Shown: positions 34,960 through 40,836 of the stretch, one piece after another
Numbering within the stretch: position 1 is the stretch's first letter
Layout: each line of letters opens with the position of its first letter
DNA from: Rhodocyclaceae bacterium
GTDB lineage: Bacteria; Pseudomonadota; Gammaproteobacteria; Burkholderiales; CAIKXV01
NCBI GenBank assembly: GCA_020248265.1
Contig: JADCHX010000032.1
Location: 1 to 40,836 of the forward strand
DNA length: 40,836 nucleotides
Reading direction: 5' to 3'
The notes under the pieces: generated by a model
Seen by the model: the letters and a program-made list of their open reading frames with translations, nothing else
Told to the model about the DNA's origin: nothing
Databases searched by the model: none
Position numbers and translations under genes: made by a program

Positions 34960-35691
34960 ATGCTGCTGCGCAAGTTCCGCCGCCATTTCGGCATCTCGTC
35001 GCGGAAGGTCGCGGTACAGATGCACCTCGCGTGGTACTGGCGCTGGGCGCGGATCGCTGCGGTGATCGGTATGGTCTCGGTCGGCTGCTGGTTCGTCTGG
35101 TCGCTGACCCTGGGAGCGCCTGCCGCCCGCGGCGGCGGCGAGACGCTCGCCGAACTGCAGGAACGGGTGGCAGCGCTCGAACAGGAGAACACGCGGCTGC
35201 GCGCCGATCTCGCCGCCAGCGAGAGCGCGCTGAAGATCGATGCCGGCATGCGCACCGACATGACCCGGCAGTTGAAGACGCTCGCCGAAGAGGCTGCGTC
35301 GGCGCGCGATGAGTCTGCCGTTCTCAAGGCACTGCTCGCTCAGGCCGGCAAGGCGCCCGGAGTGAGCATCAGTCGTTTCCGGGTGCAGCGCGACGGGGAC
35401 GGCTATCGCTACCGCCTGACCCTCGTGCACAATGCGACCGGCGATCTTGAGTTTCAGGGGCAGTTGAGACTGGTGGCGAACGTGGTCCAGGACGGCAAGC
35501 CGCTGGCGCTCTCGCTGCCGATCGCCAGCGGTGGGGCGACAACGTCGACCGCACTGAGTTTCAAGCTGTTCCAGCCGGTGGAGGGCACCTTTCGCCTCCC
35601 GGGCAATGCATTGCTGCGCAGCCTCGAGGTGCGCGTGTTCGAGAACGGAGCGGCACAGCCGAAGGCAACGCAGACTGCACTGGTGTCCTGA
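34960..35691 (+). CDS. Membrane-anchored coiled-coil protein (DUF6776-like)
   Basis: The 243-residue protein has a short basic N-terminus, one membrane helix (about 32-50, IAAVIGMVSVGCWFVWSL), a coiled coil (about 62-115, LAELQERVAALEQENTRLRADL) and a C-terminal beta-rich domain (about 130-240; YRLTLVHNATGDLEFQGQLRLVANV). This layout fits the DUF6776 family, whose role is unknown. It is probably periplasmic, with the coiled coil below the membrane. It sits before the bactofilin gene, 82 bases away, and may work with it in cell shape; that is inference. Confidence 0.75.
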   Translation: MLLRKFRRHFGISSRKVAVQMHLAWYWRWARIAAVIGMVSVGCWFVWSLTLGAPAARGGGETLAELQERVAALEQENTRLRADLAASESALKIDAGMRTDMTRQLKTLAEEAASARDESAVLKALLAQAGKAPGVSISRFRVQRDGDGYRYRLTLVHNATGDLEFQGQLRLVANVVQDGKPLALSLPIASGGATTSTALSFKLFQPVEGTFRLPGNALLRSLEVRVFENGAAQPKATQTALVS

Positions 35692-35773
35692 CCCTCAGCG
35701 CACGGTTGGTACCGGTGCGATCGTCGGGCGGCGTGCAAGGCGCAGGTGGCCGCATCTTCGCAGGGAGACCTCA

Positions 35774-36184
35774 ATGATTTTCAGCAAATCCGCCAGCAAG
35801 CCGCAGACCCGCATCGACTGCCTGATCGGGGCCGGCACGAACATCCACGGCAACATCACGTTCAGCGGTGGCCTTCGCATCGACGGCTTCGTGCGCGGCG
35901 ACATCGTTGCCGTCGACGACAAGCCCAGTACGGTCGTGCTGTCCGAGAAGGCGCGGGTCGAGGGCGAGATCCGGGTGTCGCATGTAGTGGTCAACGGTAC
36001 GGTGGTCGGGCCGATCATCGGTGCCGAGTACCTCGAACTGCAACCGAAGGCTGTGGTCACCGGGGACGTCAGTTACCGCACGATCGAGATTCACCTCGGT
36101 GCCGTCCTGCAGGGCCGGCTCCTGCATTCAGAAGAGGCGCGATCGGAAAAGATCGTTTCGTTCAAGTCGGCAGCGGCTGAATAG
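35774..36184 (+). CDS. Bactofilin (polymer-forming cytoskeletal protein)
   Basis: The 136-residue protein is a bactofilin (DUF583/CcmA). A short N-terminal tail is followed by a right-handed beta-helix (about 17-115) with repeats such as IGAGTNIHGNITFSGGLRIDGFVRGDI and VLSEKARVEGEIRVSHVVVNGTVVG, and a charged tail. Bactofilins polymerise without nucleotide at the inner membrane and often scaffold peptidoglycan enzymes. The M23 peptidase and AnmK genes lie 1-3 kb away. ATG 35774 is chosen by the family start; the frame is open upstream. Confidence 0.9.
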   Translation: MIFSKSASKPQTRIDCLIGAGTNIHGNITFSGGLRIDGFVRGDIVAVDDKPSTVVLSEKARVEGEIRVSHVVVNGTVVGPIIGAEYLELQPKAVVTGDVSYRTIEIHLGAVLQGRLLHSEEARSEKIVSFKSAAAE

Positions 36185-36215
36185 GCGGCCTGGCAGGTCC
36201 GGACGTCGGCGGGGG

Positions 36216-36246
36216 TTGCAGGTCGCGCACTCCAGCCGCATATAAT
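36216..36246 (+). promoter_or_regulatory. Promoter of erpA
   Basis: A perfect -10 TATAAT (36241-36246) lies 41 bases before the erpA ATG; the best -35 is TTGCAG at 36216, with a rather long 19-base spacer. Confidence 0.6.
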
Positions 36247-36287
36247 GCAATTCACTGGCGCTGCGGCGCCTGAATCGGGAGTCGAAC

Positions 36288-36638
36288 ATGAATGCCGTGA
36301 CCGAAATGAACAACCTGCTGGTGTTCACCGAGAACGCCGCGAACAAGGTGCGGCAGCTGATCGACGAGGAAGGCAACCCTGACCTCAAGCTGCGCGTGTT
36401 CGTCAGCGGCGGCGGCTGCTCGGGTTTCCAGTACGGCTTCACGTTCGAGGAAGCCGTCGCCGAGGATGACACCGCACTCGAGAAGCACGGCGTGACCCTG
36501 CTGGTCGACCCGATGAGCTTCCAGTATCTGCAGGGCGCCGAGATCGACTACAGCGAGGGTGTCGAAGGCGCGCAGTTCGTGATCAAGAATCCCAACGCCA
36601 CCAGCACCTGCGGCTGCGGTTCGTCGTTCTCCGCCTGA
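36288..36638 (+). CDS. erpA: Iron-sulfur cluster insertion protein ErpA
   Basis: ErpA is an A-type carrier delivering [Fe-S] clusters to target enzymes, including IspG and IspH in E. coli; MiaB in this window is a plausible client. The 116-residue protein has three cluster cysteines, Cys44 in [10 protein letters not shown] and Cys108/Cys110 in STCGCGSSF. Start ATG 36288 follows GGGAG. It ends 12 bases before the convergent anmK stop. Confidence 0.95.
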   Translation: MNAVTEMNNLLVFTENAANKVRQLIDEEGNPDLKLRVFVSGGGCSGFQYGFTFEEAVAEDDTALEKHGVTLLVDPMSFQYLQGAEIDYSEGVEGAQFVIKNPNATSTCGCGSSFSA

Positions 36639-36650
36639 CTGCGCCTGCGT

Positions 36651-37760
36651 TCAGGCCGGCGCGGGATACACCGCGCCCAGCACCCGGGGTCCGGAAGCCC
36701 CGGTGACATCCGGAAGATTGCCTGGCCTGCCATCCAGTCGGGCGCAGGCGAGCCAGGCGAAGGCCAGCGGCTCGATGGATTCGGGCTCGAGTCCGAATGC
36801 GCTCGACGACAGCACTCGCGCCGGAGTGACCTGGAGCGCGAGTGCTTCCATGAAGGCGGTATTGCGCGCGCCGCCGCCGCAGGCGACGACTTCCAGCGCG
36901 GTTGAGCGTACGTCGACGGTCGAGCGGATGGCCATGGCGATCGTGGTTGCCGACAGTGCCAGCAGTGTCGCCTGCACGTCCGCAGGCGACTCGCTGCCGT
37001 CGAGCCGGCGGTCGATCCAGCCGAGGTCGAACAGGTCGCGGCCGGTGCTCTTCGGCGGCTGCATCGCGAAGAACGGCTCGTCCAGCATCCGCGCGAGCAG
37101 CGGGGCGAGTGTGCGGCCGCTGCGTGCCCATGCGCCATCACGGTCGAACGGCTGGCCCAGGTGGCGCTCCGTCCAGCCATCCATCAGGATGTTGGCGGGT
37201 CCGCAGTCGTAGCCGGTCACCGGCTGGCCAGGTACCAGCCGGGTGATGTTGGCGATGCCGCCGAGGTTCAGCACGATGCGCGGGGCGATCGGGTCGGCCA
37301 GCACGGCGGCGTGAAAGCCGGGCGCGAGCGGCGCGCCCTGCCCGCCGGCAGCGATGTCTGCCGAGCGGAAATCCGCCACCACGGCAATGCCTGTGCGTTC
37401 CGCGAGCAAGGCTGGCGCGCCGATCTGCAAGGTATAGCCGCGTTCAGGGCGGTGGCGCACCGTCTGTCCGTGGCAGCCGATCGCCGCGACTGCGGCGGGC
37501 ATCACGCCGGCGCTCGCGGCGACGGCCAGGGAAGCTTCGGCATAGGCCGTGGCGAGTTCCAGTCCGACCTCGCTCGCCGCATCGAGTTCGCCGGCGAACG
37601 GTTGCGCCAGTGCAAGCAGGCGGGCACGCAGCTCGCCGTCGAACGGCCGGTGGTGCGTCGCCAGTACGACCGGCCGCGCACCCGAGAAATCAGCCAGCAC
37701 CGCATCGACACCGTCGACGCTGGTGCCCGACATCAGTCCTATGAAGAGCCGCCCGGCCAT
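36651..37760 (-). CDS. anmK: Anhydro-N-acetylmuramic acid kinase
   Basis: AnmK phosphorylates and opens 1,6-anhydroMurNAc, recycling cell wall released by lytic transglycosylases such as MltA in this window. The 369-residue protein has FIGLMSGTSVDGVDAVL, IGCHGQTVRH, FRSADIAAGGQGAPL, NLGGIANIT, TGYDCGPANILMD and CGGGARN. ATG 37760 is the family start; the frame is open further upstream. It lies 43 bases after the M23 peptidase gene on the same strand. Confidence 0.96.
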   Translation of the reverse strand: MAGRLFIGLMSGTSVDGVDAVLADFSGARPVVLATHHRPFDGELRARLLALAQPFAGELDAASEVGLELATAYAEASLAVAASAGVMPAAVAAIGCHGQTVRHRPERGYTLQIGAPALLAERTGIAVVADFRSADIAAGGQGAPLAPGFHAAVLADPIAPRIVLNLGGIANITRLVPGQPVTGYDCGPANILMDGWTERHLGQPFDRDGAWARSGRTLAPLLARMLDEPFFAMQPPKSTGRDLFDLGWIDRRLDGSESPADVQATLLALSATTIAMAIRSTVDVRSTALEVVACGGGARNTAFMEALALQVTPARVLSSSAFGLEPESIEPLAFAWLACARLDGRPGNLPDVTGASGPRVLGAVYPAPA

Positions 37761-37803
37761 GCGTCCGTCGATGGTTGCGGCAGGCGACCCGCGTGCGCGG
37801 CGC

Positions 37804-39129
37804 CTATTCGAGGCGCGCGAGGTTCGAGCCGCGCAGCACGCGCAGCTGCTCGGAGTACTGCGCGGTGGTCTGTTCGAACACCGGACGCAAGGCATTGGTT
37901 ATGGGCAGGGCCTCCGGCATCGCGACCTTCAGCGGGTCCATGTGCACGCCGGCGATCCGGAATTCGAAGTGCAGGTGCGGACCGGTGGCGAGGCCGGTCA
38001 TGCCGACAGTACCGATCACGTCGCCCTGGTTCACGCGGGCGCCCTTGCGTATCGTCGGCGCGAAGTTGTTGAGGTGGCCGTAGACCGTCGTCACGCCGTT
38101 CGCATGCGCCAGGATCACGAGGTTGCCGTAGCCACCCTGTCGGCCGACGAAATCGACACTGCCGCTGGCGACCGCCTTGATCGGTGTGCCGATCGGCGCT
38201 GCGTAGTCGATGCCGCGGTGCGCGCGCATCTCCTGGAGGATCGGGTGGTAGCGGGCATTGCTGAAGCCCGAGGTGATCCGGCTGAATTCGAGCGGCGAAC
38301 GCAGGAATGCGCGCCGCAGGCTCAGGCCGCCCGGCGTGTAGTAGCTGCCCTGGCCTGGCTCGGTCTCGAACCAGACGCCCTGGAAGACACGGCGCCCATT
38401 CAGGAACTCGGCGGCTACCACGCGGCCGACGCGCACCCGCTCGCCCCGGTGGTAAAAGGATTCATAGACCACGGTGAAGGTGTCGCCGCGGCGCAGGTCG
38501 CGATGGAAGTCGATGTCCGAAGAGAACATCTCGGCCATCTGCGTGGCGATCGCATCGGGGAGATTCGCGGCATCGGTGGCCGCGAACAGCGAGCTGCGGA
38601 TCTGGCCCGACTTCATCTCGATGCGACGCTCGAGTTCCAGCGGATGCTCTGCGGCGGAAAAGCGATTTCCCTCTCCACGCTCGAGTCGGAGCACGGTGCC
38701 CTGGCCGGTCGCGTACTCGAGCCAGTGCAGATCGCCCTCGATGTCGGTCCTGGCGCGAACCGCGCGGCCCGGCGCAAGCTGGTGCAGCGGCCGCATCGCG
38801 CGATCGTTGCGAATGAACTCGAGTGCTGCCTGGTCGCGGATGTCGAGTCGCTGGAGCATCGCGGACACCGTATCGCCACGAACCACGCGTTCTTCGCGTA
38901 CGAAGTGCTGGCCATCGTCGATCGCCTGCGGCGTCGGCAACTGGATCGATTCGATCACCGAACGCAGTTCGACCGGCCGGGTCTCTGTCGGGGGGGCTAT
39001 GCCGAATGCAGCAGCCACACCGAACAACGGAATGGCGGCAACGAGCGCCCACCCGCGCCGACGGCCGGAGTTGAAAACCTTTTCGGCTAGAATCCGCCAG
39101 CGCGACTGCTGATCTGTAGGTTTAGTCAT
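37804..39129 (-). CDS. M23-family peptidoglycan DD-metallopeptidase (MepM-like)
   Basis: The 441-residue protein has an N-terminal membrane anchor (about 26-45), an OapA/LysM-like region (VVRGDTVSAMLQRLDI), a linker domain (DDTFTVVYE-type strand DTFTVVYESFYHRGERV) and a C-terminal M23 (LytM) domain. Zinc ligands are His and Asp in HRGIDYAAPIGTPI and His in GPHLHFEF. It should cut peptide cross-links in the periplasm, as MepM does during wall growth. ATG 39129 (MTKPTDQQSRW) begins the anchor region; the frame is open upstream into tyrS. Divergent from tyrS. Confidence 0.92.
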   Translation of the reverse strand: MTKPTDQQSRWRILAEKVFNSGRRRGWALVAAIPLFGVAAAFGIAPPTETRPVELRSVIESIQLPTPQAIDDGQHFVREERVVRGDTVSAMLQRLDIRDQAALEFIRNDRAMRPLHQLAPGRAVRARTDIEGDLHWLEYATGQGTVLRLERGEGNRFSAAEHPLELERRIEMKSGQIRSSLFAATDAANLPDAIATQMAEMFSSDIDFHRDLRRGDTFTVVYESFYHRGERVRVGRVVAAEFLNGRRVFQGVWFETEPGQGSYYTPGGLSLRRAFLRSPLEFSRITSGFSNARYHPILQEMRAHRGIDYAAPIGTPIKAVASGSVDFVGRQGGYGNLVILAHANGVTTVYGHLNNFAPTIRKGARVNQGDVIGTVGMTGLATGPHLHFEFRIAGVHMDPLKVAMPEALPITNALRPVFEQTTAQYSEQLRVLRGSNLARLE

Positions 39130-39168
39130 TGATGCGCCTGAATTTTTCCGAAGACTAACAGAAAACCT

Positions 39169-39201
39169 GCCGACGCCCCGGCCCCAGGCCGCAGCGTCGG
39201 C
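39169..39201 (+). other. Stem-loop just upstream of tyrS
   Basis: The arms GCCGACGC (39169-39176) and GCGTCGGC (39194-39201) pair perfectly and enclose a second small stem GGCC/GGCC. It lies 18 bases before the GTG start of tyrS, inside its likely 5' leader. Confidence 0.45.
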
Positions 39202-39219
39202 GTCGACCAGCGGAATGCC

Positions 39220-40497
39220 GTGGATATCCAGCAGAAAAGCAATACACCCTTGGTGGCCGACGATTCCCCTGCTGCCGTCGGTTCGCCCGCAGTCATCACT
39301 GCCCCGGTCGAGTCGCAACTGGCGCTGCTCGGGCGAGGGGCGGTCGACCTCATTTCGCGCGTAGACCTGGCGGAGCGGCTGCGTACCGGACGTCCGTTGC
39401 GCGTCAAGGCCGGCTTCGACCCGACCGCTCCGGATCTGCACCTCGGCCACACCGTGCTTCTCACCAAGCTGCGGCAGTTCCAGGAGCTGGGCCACCACGT
39501 CATCTTCCTGATCGGTGACTTCACCGGAATGATCGGCGACCCGACCGGCAAGTCGGCGACCCGGCCCCCGCTGACCCGCGAGCAGGTCGCCGCCAATGCC
39601 GAGACCTACCGGCAGCAGGTGTTCCGGGTGCTCGACGCTTCGCGCACCGAGGTGGCGTTCAATTCCACCTGGTTCGACCGGATGAGCGCGGCCGACATGA
39701 TCCGGCTGGCCGGCGCCCATACCGTGGCGCGGATGCTCGAGCGTGACGATTTCAGCAAGCGCTACCGGAGCGAGCAGCCGATCGCGATCCACGAGTTCCT
39801 CTATCCGCTGGTCCAGGGGTACGACTCGGTGGCGTTGCGCGCCGACGTGGAGCTGGGCGGCACCGACCAGACGTTCAACCTTCTGATGGGCCGTGAACTG
39901 CAGCGCCAGCATGGGCAGGCGCCGCAGGTCGTGCTGACCATGCCGTTGCTGGAAGGCCTGGACGGCGTGAACAAGATGTCCAAGTCGCTGGGCAACTACA
40001 TCGGGATCACCGACGCACCCGCTGACATGTTCGGCAAGCTGATGTCGATCTCGGACGAACTGATGTGGCGCTACCTCGAACTCCTGTCGCTGCAGCCCAC
40101 CGATGTCATTTCACGCTGGCGCGCCGAGGTGGCCGACGGCCGCAACCCGCGCGAGGTGAAGGTCGAGCTGGGGCGCGAGATCGTTACCCGCTTCCACGGA
40201 GAGGCAGCTGCGGTAGCAGCGATCGAGGCCTTCGATGCCCGCTTCCGTCGTGACGAAGTCCCCGCTGACCTGGTCGAGATCGAGATCGCTGCCGGCGCTT
40301 CGGGCATGGCCATCCCCACGCTGCTCAAGGCAGCCGGGCTCGTCTCGAGCACCTCGGACGCGATCCGCCTGATCGGGCAGGGCGCCGTGAAGGTCGACGG
40401 CGAACGCCTCGAGGACAAGGGCCGTGTGCTCGCCCAGGGGGCGAGTGCGCTGTTGCAGGTGGGCAAGCGTCGTTTCGCGCGCATACGCCTGGGTTGA
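39220..40497 (+). CDS. tyrS: Tyrosyl-tRNA synthetase
   Basis: TyrS charges tRNA-Tyr. The 425-residue class I enzyme has HLGH (74-77), the KMSKS loop (252-256), [32 protein letters not shown] (read in parts) and a C-terminal S4 RNA-binding domain (about 360-425, [16 protein letters not shown]). It begins at GTG 39220. The KMSKS form, rather than the KFGKT of E. coli TyrS, marks it as the TyrZ-like branch. It is followed by an rRNA operon promoter. Confidence 0.96.
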   Translation: MDIQQKSNTPLVADDSPAAVGSPAVITAPVESQLALLGRGAVDLISRVDLAERLRTGRPLRVKAGFDPTAPDLHLGHTVLLTKLRQFQELGHHVIFLIGDFTGMIGDPTGKSATRPPLTREQVAANAETYRQQVFRVLDASRTEVAFNSTWFDRMSAADMIRLAGAHTVARMLERDDFSKRYRSEQPIAIHEFLYPLVQGYDSVALRADVELGGTDQTFNLLMGRELQRQHGQAPQVVLTMPLLEGLDGVNKMSKSLGNYIGITDAPADMFGKLMSISDELMWRYLELLSLQPTDVISRWRAEVADGRNPREVKVELGREIVTRFHGEAAAVAAIEAFDARFRRDEVPADLVEIEIAAGASGMAIPTLLKAAGLVSSTSDAIRLIGQGAVKVDGERLEDKGRVLAQGASALLQVGKRRFARIRLG

Positions 40498-40585
40498 GCG
40501 CGTCAGGCCCGTTCGTTTCGTCTCATTAATACAACTGAGAACCGACGAGTCTGGAAAATCAGTGTGTCATCGTGATGAAAAGTGC

Positions 40586-40613
40586 TTGACGACTCGAATT
40601 CACTCGCTATACT
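40586..40613 (+). promoter_or_regulatory. rRNA operon promoter
   Basis: TTGACG and TATACT, each five of six to consensus, have a 16-base spacer. This short spacing is the one typical of growth-rate-controlled rrn P1 promoters. The upstream bases GGAAAATCAG and GATGAAAAG may be UP-like. Confidence 0.8.
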
Positions 40614-40718
40614 TCACCTTCTTTGCAGCACACGAAGCACCCGAGACGCCAGTTTCTGATCGCTTCGAAAGCCGGGCAGTACGAAGCAGTGCATCGCAGG
40701 ACCCCGGCAACGCTGCAC

Positions 40719-40730
40719 GCTCTTTAACAA
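40719..40730 (+). promoter_or_regulatory. rrn boxA antitermination site
   Basis: GCTCTTTAACAA equals the E. coli rrn boxA core, where NusB-NusE load to prevent Rho termination of rRNA transcripts. Confidence 0.9.
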
Positions 40731-40836
40731 ACTACAGCCGATAGGTGTGGGTGCTTGATAGAGGCGGGTGGAAGGGTTCGTGAGCGTTGAGAGACGCGAG
40801 TGGATCTGGAAGCTTGAAGAGATCGAGTACTTGCAC

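Larger units (their letters stand above)
40498..40836 (+). other. rRNA operon promoter and pre-16S leader, truncated by the window edge
   Basis: No protein gene is present. The stretch contains a near-consensus promoter (40586-40613), a boxA (40719-40730) and a boxC-like GGTGTGGGTGCT just after it, in the order of bacterial rRNA leaders. The 16S gene itself does not begin before base 40836. Confidence 0.85.

Noticed and set aside
40731-40836. Start of the 16S rRNA gene
   Set aside because: The typical 16S beginning (AGAGTTTGATC) does not occur before the end of the window; only leader sequence is present.

Overview
The window is a chromosomal segment of a high-GC betaproteobacterium, most likely of the order Burkholderiales. 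This rests on gene order remembered from that group: RNase II-like gene, tonB-like, aroE, mtgA; miaB-phoH-ybeY-corC-lnt; mltA/apaG/rpe-gph-trpE...trpGDC; rplM-rpsI-argC...erpA/anmK/M23 peptidase/tyrS. The strong GC bias at third codon positions and the rRNA operon leader at the right edge agree. No database search was possible. Almost everything is core genome.

Layout. 1-5749: a partial MBL-fold hydrolase, a YqiA-like hydrolase, an RNase II-type exoribonuclease, then the tonB-like/aroE/mtgA operon. 5756-6669: a RAYT (REP-associated tyrosine transposase) gene flanked by the REP palindromes it probably serves, inserted between mtgA and mgtE. 6744-9691: mgtE, a small lipoprotein and msrP, the last without its usual membrane partner msrQ. 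9692-13527: the least ordinary stretch, with GC-rich hairpins around a coupled pair of small unknown genes, then a protein that looks like a degenerate PAS-GGDEF-EAL protein overlapping a PilT-like ATPase gene. 13538-18800 (minus): the tightly overlapping operon miaB-phoH-ybeY-corC-lnt. 18886-19441: a small exported protein and a CAU-anticodon tRNA.

19494-23672: a UbiH-like hydroxylase, dsbC, a second TonB-like protein and mltA. 23690-31489: apaG and the rpe-gph-trpE cluster, interrupted by a REP array and a convergent ypfJ-type metallopeptidase gene, then trpG-trpD-trpC and coq7. Together these supply anthranilate synthase, anthranilate phosphoribosyltransferase and indole-glycerol-phosphate synthase. 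31496-32740: OsmC-like and YdcF-like genes. 32784-36638: rplM-rpsI with promoter and terminator, argC, a DUF6776-like membrane protein, a bactofilin and erpA. 36651-40497: anmK and an M23 peptidase (both cell-wall related), divergent from tyrS. 40498-40836: promoter, boxA and leader of an rRNA operon whose 16S gene begins beyond the window.

The best candidates for something new are the 10005-13527 locus (small gene pair, degenerate c-di-GMP-type protein, solitary PilT-like ATPase) and the two REP systems. The REP systems share a TTTTGCA heptamer, and their repeat carries, or appears to carry, the stop codon of its own transposase.
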